From assembly GCF_947502995.1 (NCBI RefSeq), contig NZ_CANNBW010000026.1:1-64000 (forward strand): a stretch of DNA of 64,000 nucleotides, read 5' to 3'. Of the stretch, positions 26,264-36,102 are shown piece after piece. The notes under the pieces are model-generated. The model saw nothing but the letters and a program-made list of their open reading frames with translations. It searched no databases and had not been told where the DNA came from. Numbering within the stretch: the first letter of the stretch is position 1; every line of letters begins with the position of its first letter. This stretch comes from an uncultured Tenacibaculum sp. (GTDB taxonomy: Bacteria; Bacteroidota; Bacteroidia; Flavobacteriales; Flavobacteriaceae). The translations under genes and the position numbers were made by a program.

Positions 26264-27397
26264 ATGAAACTTATTTGGAAAATTATACTTGGACTTGTGT
26301 TGTTTGGTATTATAGCTTTTATTGGGTTAAGCTTTTGGGCATATAACAAAGTTGCAAAAATTGATGATTTGATAATTCTAGGCAATGAAACTCAAATAGA
26401 GAAAATTAAAAAAGCAGATGAATGGTTAAATAAATTACAAAAGGATAATAAGTTTAATGGTGCTGTACTTTTAGTAAAAAATGATAGCGTGCTTTTAAAA
26501 AGTACGTACGGATTTATAGATCATACCAGAATACAAAAATTAAATAATGAATCTTCTTTCCGATTAGCGTCGGTTTCTAAGCAGTTTACTGGAGTTGGAA
26601 TTATGTTATTAAAAGAGAAAGGAAAATTAGATTTTGATGATTCAATAACAAAATTTCTTTCTTTGCCATTATATAAAAAGGTTACAATAAGACATTTACT
26701 AAATCATACTTCTGGAATTCCAGATGTTTATATGAATTTTCCTGAAAAGTATCAATCAGAAATAGGAGAAGCTCTAACAATTTCAAAAATGATAGAGCTT
26801 TTAGGTAAAGAAAATTTGCCGCTTAATAATGTACCTAACGATATTCATTCTTATAATAATACGGGTTACGTTTTATTAGCTGGAATTATTGAGAGTGTTT
26901 CTGGTGTGTCTTTTGAAGAGTTTATGCAAGTAGAATTGTTTGATAAATTAAAAATGGATAATACTAGAGTTTGGAATTTAGTGTCAAATGATAAAGATTT
27001 TGAAAACAAAACATCCTCTTTTGATAATGTTTTAGGAGATGTCGTTGAGTTAAAACCAGATGTTTTAGATGGTGTTGCTGGTGATGGAGCTGTGTTTAGT
27101 AGTATAAATGATTTTGTTGTTTGGAATCAGTTTTGGAATGGAAATGAGTTGTTATCTCAAGAAACTATGGAAGAAGCTTTTAAGAAAACGATTTTAAACG
27201 ATGGTACAATTATTAATTACGGTTTTGGATGGTCTATTTTTAGTGATTATGCTCATGGCCACAATGGTTCTTGGTTAGGAGCTCGAACAAGTATTGTTAG
27301 AAACAAGAAATTAAAAAACTGTATTGTGGTATTGGATAATTCGGCAAGTATGAATGTAGATAGGATAGTAAAACAATTGGTTAAGGTTTTAAAATAA
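26264..27397 (+). CDS. Serine hydrolase of the beta-lactamase/class C family
   Basis: 377 residues with an N-terminal membrane anchor (IILGLVLFGIIAFIGLSFWAY). The catalytic SxxK is SVSK at residues 103-106, the YxN element is YNN (197-199), and a GHNGS segment near the C-terminus corresponds to the KTG-like third motif. This is the fold of class C beta-lactamases, DD-peptidases and esterases (EstB type). The enzyme probably acts in the periplasm, tethered to the inner membrane. Nothing distinguishes a peptidase from an esterase; a role in antibiotic resistance should not be assumed. Stand-alone gene. Confidence 0.9.
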   Translation: MKLIWKIILGLVLFGIIAFIGLSFWAYNKVAKIDDLIILGNETQIEKIKKADEWLNKLQKDNKFNGAVLLVKNDSVLLKSTYGFIDHTRIQKLNNESSFRLASVSKQFTGVGIMLLKEKGKLDFDDSITKFLSLPLYKKVTIRHLLNHTSGIPDVYMNFPEKYQSEIGEALTISKMIELLGKENLPLNNVPNDIHSYNNTGYVLLAGIIESVSGVSFEEFMQVELFDKLKMDNTRVWNLVSNDKDFENKTSSFDNVLGDVVELKPDVLDGVAGDGAVFSSINDFVVWNQFWNGNELLSQETMEEAFKKTILNDGTIINYGFGWSIFSDYAHGHNGSWLGARTSIVRNKKLKNCIVVLDNSASMNVDRIVKQLVKVLK

Positions 27398-27533
27398 TTT
27401 CGACTAAACATCCGTATTGAAAAACTATATAGATAAAGTTTGTTAACATATTTTTATAATATTACATAATTCGAATAGATATAAATTGTTGATTGATAGC
27501 TGTATCTTTGCCCTCACTTAAAAATAAAAGTAT

Positions 27534-28757
27534 ATGCCACGTTGGTTAATTCCATTAATTATTATCACAACTTTAATTGTAATTTTTGAAGCTTATACAT
27601 TCCAAGCAATAAAAATGGTGACTAAAAACACCTATATCAAATATGTTTGGCTTGGATTAAGTTTAATTGCTTACATAAACTTTTTTTACACGATTTTTTC
27701 TTCTGACAGAAGTTCTGGTCAAACAAGACAATTTCAATGGGCTGCTGGTTTTATGTTGTTAGCATTGTTGCCAAAAATTATAATTGTGCTTGTAATGTTT
27801 GGAGAAGACATTGTAAGACTTTTTCAAAAAGGAATTTCTATGATGTCTAATGAAGAAACAAAACCTCTTGCAGGAAGGAGAAAATTTATTTCTCAGTTAG
27901 CTTTGGGTTTGGCAGCGATTCCTTTTGCTAGTATGTTGTATGGAATTTTTAAAGGAAAGTACAATTACAAAGTTTTAAAATATCAATTAGCTTTTAAAGA
28001 TTTGCCTGAAGCTTTTGATGGTTTTACAATTACACAAATCACAGATATTCATTCTGGAAGTTTCGATAATAAAGAGAAAATTCAATATGGTGTTGATTTA
28101 ATTAATGAGCAACAATCGGATATGATTTTATTCACTGGTGATATAGTGAATAATTTCGCTCATGAAATGGATGATTGGATAGATGTGTTTAAGCAATTAG
28201 AAGCACCCCGAGGTAAGTATTCTATTCTTGGAAATCATGATTATGGAGATTACTCTTCTTGGAAAACTGATGCAGATAAAGAAGCTAATTTTCAAGCGAT
28301 AAAAGATATTCATCCAAAAATTGGCTTCGAACTTTTATTGAATGAAAATAGATACATAGAGAAAGATGGCGAAAAAATAGCTTTAGTTGGAGTTGAAAAT
28401 TGGGGGAAAGGGTTTAAAAAAGAAGGCGATTTAAAGAAAGCTTCAGAAGGAATACAAAAAGAAGATTTTAAAGTATTGATGAGTCACGATCCAACACATT
28501 GGGAGTTAAAGGTAAAAGAAGATGATTTCAATTATCAATTAACTCTAAGTGGTCATACTCATGGTTTACAATTCGGAATTGAAATCCCAGGTTTTTTACG
28601 TTGGAGTCCATCTCAATATGTGTATAAACAATGGGCAGGATTGTATGAAGAGTTCGGACGTTATATTAACGTAAATAGAGGTTTTGGATACCATGCTTTT
28701 CCCGGTAGAGTAGGAATTTGGCCAGAAATTACTGTTATAGAGTTAAAAAAAGCTTGA
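27534..28757 (+). CDS. Membrane metallophosphoesterase (YkuE/YaeI-like)
   Basis: 407 residues. Three or four transmembrane helices (residues 1-95) lead into RRKFISQLALGLAAIPFAS (115-133), a twin-arginine-like stretch now internal, then a calcineurin-like phosphoesterase domain. Metal ligands are ITDIHSG (D171, H173), TGDIVNN (202), GNHDYGDY (233-236), MSHDPTHW and SGHTHGLQFG. Homologues of the YkuE/YaeI type hydrolyse UDP-2,3-diacylglucosamine or other phosphodiesters; the multi-span N-terminus suggests a membrane-lipid substrate. TATCTTTG at 27503-27510 is a candidate -7 element. The thioredoxin-like gene follows after 86 bases. Confidence 0.92.
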   Translation: MPRWLIPLIIITTLIVIFEAYTFQAIKMVTKNTYIKYVWLGLSLIAYINFFYTIFSSDRSSGQTRQFQWAAGFMLLALLPKIIIVLVMFGEDIVRLFQKGISMMSNEETKPLAGRRKFISQLALGLAAIPFASMLYGIFKGKYNYKVLKYQLAFKDLPEAFDGFTITQITDIHSGSFDNKEKIQYGVDLINEQQSDMILFTGDIVNNFAHEMDDWIDVFKQLEAPRGKYSILGNHDYGDYSSWKTDADKEANFQAIKDIHPKIGFELLLNENRYIEKDGEKIALVGVENWGKGFKKEGDLKKASEGIQKEDFKVLMSHDPTHWELKVKEDDFNYQLTLSGHTHGLQFGIEIPGFLRWSPSQYVYKQWAGLYEEFGRYINVNRGFGYHAFPGRVGIWPEITVIELKKA

Positions 28758-28843
28758 TTTCTAGCATTTTTATAGTGTTTTTATGGCTTCTTAATAAAAA
28801 AATAGTAATTTTAAGCACTATATAGTTAAAATTTGTTAATACA

Positions 28844-29137
28844 ATGACAAAGTTTGGAGAAATCATTAATATTCAAAAACCAGTATTGATCGATTTTTAT
28901 TTTGACTGGGATGATACCGAAAATAATCTTGATACTCTTCGAGATGTAGCTGCTGCTTTAGGAGATAAAGCTAAAGTGATTAAAATTGACATTAAGAAAA
29001 ATGAAATTTTAGCATCTGCATTAAAAGTAAAAGGAAATCCGACTTTTATGATATATAAAAATGGAGAGATGATGTGGAGAAAAACCGGAGAGCAAGATGC
29101 TAATACCTTAATAGGTTTAGTTCAACAATATGTTTAA
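28844..29137 (+). CDS. Thioredoxin-fold protein lacking the CxxC active site
   Basis: 97 residues, no signal peptide. The thioredoxin pattern is clear: PVLIDFYFDWDD replaces the usual FWAxWCGPC, followed by a helix, the KVIKIDIKKNE strand, LKVKGNPTFMIYKNGE with the conserved cis-proline, and a C-terminal helix. The protein has no cysteine at all, so it cannot carry out disulfide exchange. It is more likely a binding or scaffold module, or a stress-linked thioredoxin-like protein with another role. A strong terminator follows. Confidence 0.9.
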   Translation: MTKFGEIINIQKPVLIDFYFDWDDTENNLDTLRDVAAALGDKAKVIKIDIKKNEILASALKVKGNPTFMIYKNGEMMWRKTGEQDANTLIGLVQQYV

Positions 29138-29159
29138 AATTTAAATAAAAAATAAAAGG

Positions 29160-29183
29160 AAGTCACCAATAGGTGGCTTTTTT
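29160..29183 (+). terminator. Terminator after thioredoxin-fold gene
   Basis: AAGTCACC (29160-29167) pairs with GGTGGCTT (29172-29179), with one G-T wobble, around an AATA loop, followed by TTTTTT. The opposite side is also T-rich and could terminate the leftward LodB-like gene. Confidence 0.85.
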
Positions 29184-29194
29184 GCTTTTATGAT

Positions 29195-30238
29195 TTAATG
29201 TAGTTCGAATAACTTTTCTTTTTGTTTTAAGTACTCATTAAAAATAACATACATTTTATCTTGGTATTCTTCTAGGCTTTGAAGATTACCGTGCATATAG
29301 TTTTCAATTGTAATTGCAGCTTCTTTAGCTGTGTAAATTGCGTTTGAAATTCCGTGAGAAGAAATAGGATTAAAAGCCATAGCTGCATCACCAATACTTA
29401 ATATATTCTGAAATGAAATTTTTGATGGAATTGAAGAATTTGCTTGTTTTCCAAAAACTTTAAAATTGCCTTTTGCAGGAATACAGTATTTTAAAAAAGC
29501 TGTTTCACTAAGTAATTTATTCCAGTTTTTATAATCTTTAAAACTCTTGTAAAGTCTGTTTTCTTTTGTTGTGTATAAAGAAACAATTCTTGTAGTTTCA
29601 TTTAAATCAGAAATTGTCCCCCAAGCATTATTAAAAGATTCGGTAAAAAATCCGTATTTTAAATTAGGTCCCGTTTTGGGTAAATAACATAAATAAGCCA
29701 AGTTATTATCATATTCGATATTATCGATATTGGCTTGTTTTAAGATATGCCTTTTTCGTCCTGTGGCGTCTACGATTAAATCACTATTAATAGTTATGGT
29801 TTTATTATTAAGTTCTCTAATTGATATACTGTTTGTTTTCTTATTTACAGTTACTTCAGTAATGTCTTTAGCATGAATAATATGTTTGCTTTTTTCTTCT
29901 AAAGCAGTAATGATTTTCTGTTTGTTGATTTTTAAACCGTTATTATATTTTCTTTTTAAGAAGAAATTTTCATCACTAATTTGTGAATTGTTCCATTTTG
30001 ATTGATAACCATATGTCTTTGTTGAAAAAGCCTCAAAAACTGATAAAAGATCAATTTCATGTAAAAGTTCTAAAGTACTAGGAGGAATAGTTTCTGCTAA
30101 AGGTAAATTTTGTTTTGAATTTACTTTATCAATAAGAATACTATTGATTCCCTTTCTTTCTAATAATAATTGTAAAATGAGTCCTGAAACTCCTTTTCCA
30201 ATAATTAGAACATCGGTTTTTAATTGTTCAGGACTCAT
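29195..30238 (-). CDS. LodB-like FAD-dependent oxidoreductase
   Basis: 347 residues. An N-terminal FAD-binding motif (VLIIGKGVSGLILQLLLERK, with GKGVSG in place of GxGxxG) and the second signature GDAAMAFNPISSHGISNAI (about residue 283) place it in the tryptophan-halogenase/PHBH-like flavoprotein superfamily. It starts 9 bases after the LodA-like gene on the same strand, so by context it is the LodB partner, the flavoprotein that in characterised systems is required to build the cysteine tryptophylquinone of LodA or GoxA. It is slightly shorter than I recall for LodB. Because the partner seems to lack the crosslinking cysteine, the reaction here may differ. Confidence 0.87.
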   Translation of the reverse strand: MSPEQLKTDVLIIGKGVSGLILQLLLERKGINSILIDKVNSKQNLPLAETIPPSTLELLHEIDLLSVFEAFSTKTYGYQSKWNNSQISDENFFLKRKYNNGLKINKQKIITALEEKSKHIIHAKDITEVTVNKKTNSISIRELNNKTITINSDLIVDATGRKRHILKQANIDNIEYDNNLAYLCYLPKTGPNLKYGFFTESFNNAWGTISDLNETTRIVSLYTTKENRLYKSFKDYKNWNKLLSETAFLKYCIPAKGNFKVFGKQANSSIPSKISFQNILSIGDAAMAFNPISSHGISNAIYTAKEAAITIENYMHGNLQSLEEYQDKMYVIFNEYLKQKEKLFELH

Positions 30239-30247
30239 TATAGTATA

Positions 30248-32674
30248 TTATTTGAAGATTAAAAAGAATTCTGAAGAACCTTCAGATCCTCCACATTTAT
30301 CAATGTAATTCACTTCTATAGTAACAAAGGAATTTGCAAATTCTTGTAAGTTTGATGTGATGTCAATTGGAGCTTCAGGAGTAATTCTTCCGCTGCAATT
30401 ATTACTGAAATCATGAGTAAAAACAGTTTTTCCATTAATTTTCATTTCAAAAACATCGTCAACATAAACATTACCTGTTCCTTCAAGATTAGATGATAGG
30501 AATGCTGATAAGTCTTCTGGAATCCAAACCATTTCTCTAGTGTTTGTGTAGAATACACTTGGCGGAGCTAATCTCACAGGTTTAGCAGGAACAGCTTTTC
30601 CTAAAAATACCGAAGTTATGTTTTTTACATTTTTACTTTCTGAAGCTACATAAACCAGTTCTGGAATTCCGTTTACATTAGATTTTCTACCAGCAACTAC
30701 ACCAACATTTTTCCATTTGTACACCATATTAATTAAGCCGTTCATGTATCCGCCTTCCGCATGATAACCAACATAACCAGTATCTGTAGTCATCAGCCAA
30801 GGAAGTCTGTTTGCATAAACATATTGAATAGTTTCAGGTTTTAATTCAGAATTACGCATAGCAACTAAACTTTCTTCAGTAAGTACATCTACAGGTAAAT
30901 TTGCAGCCCACCAAGCAGGAATTGGATATTGACTATCTAAGAATACTTTTTGGCAACTACCAGCATCCGATTGCCAAGGAATTCCCATCCATTTTGTTAA
31001 ATCACCAGGTGTACTTTTCCATAACCAACCCTTATTGCTATTTCCACTGATAGATTCTTTAACATCATCAGAATTCATTTGAAATCCAAAATCGTTATAA
31101 AATATTTGACTTTGCTCTTCTGGAGTAGCTGCACCAATTCTTACTTCACGTAATCCGAAGAAAGAATTCCCAGGAGTAACGTTTGCATACGCTAAAGAGT
31201 TTTCAGCATACATTTGTGCATGTCGCATTGGCCATGTTAATTCTACACCAGGGTGGAATCCTCCACCATATAATGTCTCTAAAACGGCACGAGTCATTAA
31301 TAAAGCTGTTTTAGCTGGATCTTTAGCTGCTTCTAAATATTGATTTTGATAATGTTTACCAAGCTCGTCCATGGTAGTATAATCTCCTTCTAATGAAGTA
31401 AAGTTTCCATCTCTCCATTTTCTTAATTCATCGTATAAAACTGGTGGAATAGCAAACCATTGCGCTGGACTTCCAGGGTAATTAATTCCATCTCCAGGAT
31501 AAAACGGATATTGTAATTCTTGAGTTCCACTACCGATATTTGTAATATCTGTTTTACTTTTACTAGGAATTATTGGTTCGTTATTATAGTTGTATAATGG
31601 ATCTCTAAATAATTGAAAAATCTTATTACGAACAGGTTGTGCAGCTTTAGAATTACTGTATAAAGCTTTAAATTCTTCAGTTGTCAATTCATCTATAGTT
31701 TCTCTAAAAGAAGGCGCAAGGAAATCACTTAAATTAACCCATTGCATTCTGTATAATCTGTAAAGTACAGGAAAGATCAAACTAAAATCTGTAGTAAAAC
31801 TTTCGTTAGCGATACCACAAATAAGATCGTACATTGTTGCTAAAGGTTGAATTTGCGGAGCATAATCTGGCGGGGCAGAAGCAACCCAAGCAGCAGAATC
31901 AGCATCATTAAGTTCGTAAGTTGTTCCATTTATGGTTACTTTAGCAGTAACTTTTCCGTCACAAATATCATCGTACCAGTTTGAGTTATCAGCAAAATCT
32001 GTGTTTAAATCAGAAGGATTTAATGCTGCTGAAATTCCGTCACCCGGATAAAAAATAAGCGATCCTTCATCGTATTCAATAGCTCCTAAGTTTACATCTC
32101 TAGCATTTAAGTTCATTGCGTTTGCAATAAAACTATTGTTTTGTCCTTCTAAAGGAAAAGGAAATTTACCGCCTAATGCTACTGGTGATGTATTTTTAGA
32201 AGTAATAGTTGTAGGAGCTGGACTGTTGACCAATTCCTTTCTGTAATCATAATCTTTACCGTTAATTAATTGTTCGTTAAGAACATTCGGATTTCTTCTA
32301 GAAGTACTTATTCCTGGAGCGATTTTTTCAGTGAAAAAATTTGGACTTAAATTGTGATTATCTGTGTTTACAGATAAATCTAAACTGTTATTAAAATCGT
32401 ACCAGAAAGGCTTTTTGTTAGCAACTTCAACTGTCCATTCGATATCGCAAGAAGCCGGATCTATTTTTTGAATAGGTTTTCCGTTATCGTCACATTCATA
32501 AATATAAAAACGTTGTGCTTGTTTTTTTAAGGCTCCGTCTTTGGTATGAAATTCTAAGTTTTCTTCATATAAGTTTGCCCATGGAACTTCTGGTGTAAAT
32601 ACTACATCAGCTTTATTGGTTGGGCCATTTCCTAGTCTAGCAATTCCTATAGATGGATAAATTCGTAGTTTCAT
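30248..32674 (-). CDS. LodA/GoxA-like protein (L-amino-acid oxidase family)
   Basis: 808 residues, no signal peptide. The start MKLRIYPSIGIARLGNGP is diagnostic of LodA-type proteins, best known as L-lysine epsilon-oxidase and glycine oxidase, which carry a cysteine tryptophylquinone. Conserved regions include GGGFHPGVELTWPMR (residues 470-484) and TKWMGIPWQSDAGSC (560-574). Trp562 or Trp567 would be the quinone-forming Trp. The protein has seven Cys, at 61, 76, 238, 286, 574, 760 and 794, and none between 287 and 573, where the crosslinked Cys is expected (in LodA, as I recall, Cys516 and Trp581, 65 residues apart). It may therefore form a different cofactor, use Cys574, or be inactive as an oxidase. 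Followed by the LodB-like gene after 9 bases. Confidence 0.88.
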   Translation of the reverse strand: MKLRIYPSIGIARLGNGPTNKADVVFTPEVPWANLYEENLEFHTKDGALKKQAQRFYIYECDDNGKPIQKIDPASCDIEWTVEVANKKPFWYDFNNSLDLSVNTDNHNLSPNFFTEKIAPGISTSRRNPNVLNEQLINGKDYDYRKELVNSPAPTTITSKNTSPVALGGKFPFPLEGQNNSFIANAMNLNARDVNLGAIEYDEGSLIFYPGDGISAALNPSDLNTDFADNSNWYDDICDGKVTAKVTINGTTYELNDADSAAWVASAPPDYAPQIQPLATMYDLICGIANESFTTDFSLIFPVLYRLYRMQWVNLSDFLAPSFRETIDELTTEEFKALYSNSKAAQPVRNKIFQLFRDPLYNYNNEPIIPSKSKTDITNIGSGTQELQYPFYPGDGINYPGSPAQWFAIPPVLYDELRKWRDGNFTSLEGDYTTMDELGKHYQNQYLEAAKDPAKTALLMTRAVLETLYGGGFHPGVELTWPMRHAQMYAENSLAYANVTPGNSFFGLREVRIGAATPEEQSQIFYNDFGFQMNSDDVKESISGNSNKGWLWKSTPGDLTKWMGIPWQSDAGSCQKVFLDSQYPIPAWWAANLPVDVLTEESLVAMRNSELKPETIQYVYANRLPWLMTTDTGYVGYHAEGGYMNGLINMVYKWKNVGVVAGRKSNVNGIPELVYVASESKNVKNITSVFLGKAVPAKPVRLAPPSVFYTNTREMVWIPEDLSAFLSSNLEGTGNVYVDDVFEMKINGKTVFTHDFSNNCSGRITPEAPIDITSNLQEFANSFVTIEVNYIDKCGGSEGSSEFFLIFK

Positions 32675-32826
32675 TTTTATTTGATTTAAGGTTCGTAATC
32701 AAATTTAGTTTTAGAAACTAGGAGAATAGGAATAAATGTATTAAGGTGTTAAAAAGAAGGAATAAGAATAGCTTTTTTGGGGATAAAAGCTTTTTGTTCG
32801 AATAACTTATAATGATAGGGTAAAAA

Positions 32827-32854
32827 AAAGAGTATCTATTTATAGATACTCTTT
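32827..32854 (-). terminator. Terminator after the DUF2723 gene
   Basis: AAAGAGTATCTA (32827-32838) pairs perfectly with 32843-32854 around a TTTA loop; on the minus strand it is followed by eight T residues. It starts 6 bases after the stop. Confidence 0.88.
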
Positions 32855-32860
32855 TAAATT

Positions 32861-35800
32861 TTATTCAGCACTTATTGAATCTAAGAGCTTTTGTTGCATC
32901 ATTTCTAATGAGTCTAACATTTGTAACTCTTGTTGTTTTTCTTCTTCAGGCATTTGTATTAAATGATTTAGTAAGAAAAGCTTGCTGTTAAACATTTCTT
33001 CAATTGTTTTCTTGTAAGTCATATCATTGTCAAAACGTCTAATTTGGGCCATGATATTTTGATACATAAATATTGTAGTTTCTAAATCATCTGCAATATA
33101 AGCAATATCGTCATAAGTGCTATAATGTTCTAATTGCTGGTTGAAAATATCTAAAAGAGTTTCAGCAGTTTGTCTTGCTTTGTTTTTATCTCCAATTCTA
33201 TAATAAAGTTCAGGGTATCCTAAAGATATACTATAGTGACCGAAATCTTTAATTGGCATTTTATGAATTGATAAATCTAACACTTCTTTTGCTGTTGCTG
33301 TATCTCCTTTAATTAAAAACTCTTCAGATAAACGCATTAAGTTATTACGTAAAGAAATGGCATTACGCTTTGCTTGCTCATCTAAATAAATTTCACCGTT
33401 ATTTATAGTTTTCCAATCCCATTTTTTAACATTATTGTACATTTTTTCAGGATCAATTCGTCCCATGTCAAACATAGATCTACCTGCGATTGGAGTTCTA
33501 ATAGGAACAAGTTTATAGGCCATTCCATCTAATTGTAAATAATCTTTCAGCCAGATATATTCTTCGTCCGCACCAGCACCACCAGTAAAGTAAATTGGTC
33601 GTTTCCAGTCGAAGTTATTTAAAATATCTAACATTAAAATTCTATTTTTAGTGATAGCTTCATCAATATTTATATCAATGTAGTCTAACATTTTATCCGC
33701 ATCTTTAGGAGCTACAATTCCATATTTTAATGCATTTTCTTTATTAACAGGAATACGAATTCTTGTTGTAGGGAATAATTTTTCTTTCAATCCGCTAGGA
33801 GATTCGAAATATGTAGCTTCATGATCAGTAGCAATCCAGTCCATAAAAGATTTGATAGGAATTACCGAATCTTTTAATTTAGGATGTGGGAAATGATAAG
33901 CGATATCTAAAGTCCCGTATTTATACTGATGATGTTGTAATTTAGATGGAATAGGATCTGCATCGTATGTTTTTTTCTTCATCTGGTCAATGTACCAGTC
34001 TGTAGCAAATAAACTCGTATTAATGATTTTAATATCTCTACGAACTCCTTCAATTTGTTGCATGTACCATAGAGGGAAAGTATCATTATCTCCAATGGTA
34101 AATATTATAGCGTTAGGATCACAGCTTTCTAAATAGGTTTGAGCGTTTAATTGAGCAATATAACGATCAGCTCTATCGTGATCATCCCAGTTTTGGAATC
34201 CCATTAGTGCAGGAACGCTTAGTAAAGATACTATAGAAATAGCTAAAGCTACTATTGGTTTTTTGCCGTAAGTTTTTAAAGCTTCGTATAAAGCTAAAAC
34301 TCCAAAACCAATCCAAATAGCAAACACATAAAACGATCCTACGACAGCATAATCACGCTCTCTAGGCTCAAAAGGTTTAGGGTTTGTGTAAAAAATAATG
34401 GCAAAACCAGTAAATACAAAGAATAAACCTAAAGTATACCATCTTTTCTTATCTTCTTTTACATGGTATAATAAACCAATGATTCCTAAAATTAAAGGTA
34501 AGAAGAAATAAGTATTCCTACCTTTATTGTTTTTTACGTCATCTGGTAATTTTTCTTGAGGAATTCCAAAGAATGCATCAACAGGTTTAATACCACTTAG
34601 CCAATTACCATTATTATCTAAATGTCCTTGAATGTCATTTTGCCTACCTACGAAATTCCACATAAAGTAACGACCATACATGTATCCGAATTGATAGTTA
34701 AACATAAATTTTAAGTTTTCAACGAAAGTAGGTCTACGTTGACTTCTTAATGGGATTCCTGCAATTTGCTTATAATATTGCTCGGCTCCAGGATCAACCA
34801 TTCTTGGTATAAATCCTTTATGTTTGCTCGACCACTTTGGAATAACGTTTTTATATTGATTTACAATTTCGTACTTCCCGTTTATTTTCTCGTATTTAGG
34901 TTTATCATCTACGTAAACATCTTCTCCGTTAGAATCTTTATCTAATGCTTTTTGGAAAGCAAATGAATAATATTTATCATAAAAAACATTAGCATCTCCG
35001 TATTGTTCACGATTATAATAAGCTAATAATTCTCTGGCACTAGAAGGATTATTTTCGTTAATAATTGTATCGGCATTAGCTCTAATAGGTAACATTAACC
35101 AAGTAGAAAAACCAATCATTATAAATAAGATAGATAATATGGCAGTGTTAACCCAAACTAAATTTTTCTGACGTGTGTATTTTAAACCATAAACAAATAA
35201 ACCAATTAAAAGAAGTGCAGCTATAATTGTTCCTGAGTTATATGGAAGTCCTATAGAATTGATAAAGAATAATTCAGATGCACTAAAGAATTTTAGTGTA
35301 AAAGGAAATAAAAATTTAAAAACAAAAGCTAATACTAGTATAGAAATTACTGTAGCTATACTTGTAGTTTTGATATTAATATCCTTATAATTCTTAAAGA
35401 AATATAACATTACGATTGATGGGATAACCAAAAGCGATAGAATATGAACACCAAAAGATAAACCAACAACATAACTAATCACAATTAACCATTTATTACC
35501 TCTTGCCAGGTGCATTTCGCTTTCCCATTTTAATCCTAACCAAAATAAAATAGCCATTAAAAATGAAGACATGGCGTATACTTCACCTTCTACAGCGCTA
35601 AACCAAAAACTATCAGAAAATGTATATGCTAAAGCTCCTACTAGACCACTTCCTAATACAGCGATTTTTTCTCCAAGAGTAAAATTATTGTTTTTATCGA
35701 CTAATCTTTTTGCAAGATTAGTAATAGTCCAAAACATAAAAAGAATTGTAAAAGCACTTGCTAATCCAGACATAAAGTTCACTAAATAAGCCCAATTACT

Positions 35801-36019
35801 CGGATCGCTACTGAACATTGCAAAAAATGCACCTAACATTTGGAATAAAGGAGCTCCTGGTGGGTGACCTACTTCCAAGTTTACAGCTGTAGATATATAT
35901 TCTCCACAATCCCAAAAGCTAACAGTAGGTTCTAATGTTAAAGTGTAAGTAATAAGTGCAATACCAAATGAAACCCATCCTAATATTACGTTCCATTTTT
36001 TGAAACTAAAGTCTTTCAT
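32861..36019 (-). CDS. DUF2723 membrane protein (GT-C fold, protein O-mannosyltransferase-like)
   Basis: 1052 residues. The first 320 residues carry about eight or nine transmembrane helices with FWDCGEYISTAVNLEVGHPPGAPLFQ (DxGE and HPPG elements near residues 35-55), the DUF2723 signature related to GT-C-fold glycosyltransferases that use polyprenyl-phosphate sugars. Further helices lie at about 505-625. The C-terminal 400 residues are soluble, with IGDNDTFPLWYMQQIEGVRRD near 665 and helical repeats at the end resembling TPRs. Likely an inner-membrane glycosyltransferase acting on periplasmic proteins or lipids; Bacteroidota are known for protein O-glycosylation, but the substrate cannot be inferred here. 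Monocistronic with its own terminator and a plausible promoter. Confidence 0.9.
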   Translation of the reverse strand: MKDFSFKKWNVILGWVSFGIALITYTLTLEPTVSFWDCGEYISTAVNLEVGHPPGAPLFQMLGAFFAMFSSDPSNWAYLVNFMSGLASAFTILFMFWTITNLAKRLVDKNNNFTLGEKIAVLGSGLVGALAYTFSDSFWFSAVEGEVYAMSSFLMAILFWLGLKWESEMHLARGNKWLIVISYVVGLSFGVHILSLLVIPSIVMLYFFKNYKDINIKTTSIATVISILVLAFVFKFLFPFTLKFFSASELFFINSIGLPYNSGTIIAALLLIGLFVYGLKYTRQKNLVWVNTAILSILFIMIGFSTWLMLPIRANADTIINENNPSSARELLAYYNREQYGDANVFYDKYYSFAFQKALDKDSNGEDVYVDDKPKYEKINGKYEIVNQYKNVIPKWSSKHKGFIPRMVDPGAEQYYKQIAGIPLRSQRRPTFVENLKFMFNYQFGYMYGRYFMWNFVGRQNDIQGHLDNNGNWLSGIKPVDAFFGIPQEKLPDDVKNNKGRNTYFFLPLILGIIGLLYHVKEDKKRWYTLGLFFVFTGFAIIFYTNPKPFEPRERDYAVVGSFYVFAIWIGFGVLALYEALKTYGKKPIVALAISIVSLLSVPALMGFQNWDDHDRADRYIAQLNAQTYLESCDPNAIIFTIGDNDTFPLWYMQQIEGVRRDIKIINTSLFATDWYIDQMKKKTYDADPIPSKLQHHQYKYGTLDIAYHFPHPKLKDSVIPIKSFMDWIATDHEATYFESPSGLKEKLFPTTRIRIPVNKENALKYGIVAPKDADKMLDYIDINIDEAITKNRILMLDILNNFDWKRPIYFTGGAGADEEYIWLKDYLQLDGMAYKLVPIRTPIAGRSMFDMGRIDPEKMYNNVKKWDWKTINNGEIYLDEQAKRNAISLRNNLMRLSEEFLIKGDTATAKEVLDLSIHKMPIKDFGHYSISLGYPELYYRIGDKNKARQTAETLLDIFNQQLEHYSTYDDIAYIADDLETTIFMYQNIMAQIRRFDNDMTYKKTIEEMFNSKLFLLNHLIQMPEEEKQQELQMLDSLEMMQQKLLDSISAE

Positions 36020-36102
36020 AATTTGAATAAAAAATCAATGCGAATGTACTAAATATTTTATGTTATAAAATATAGTATTTATCTCTTGTAATCAAGAACA
36101 AA

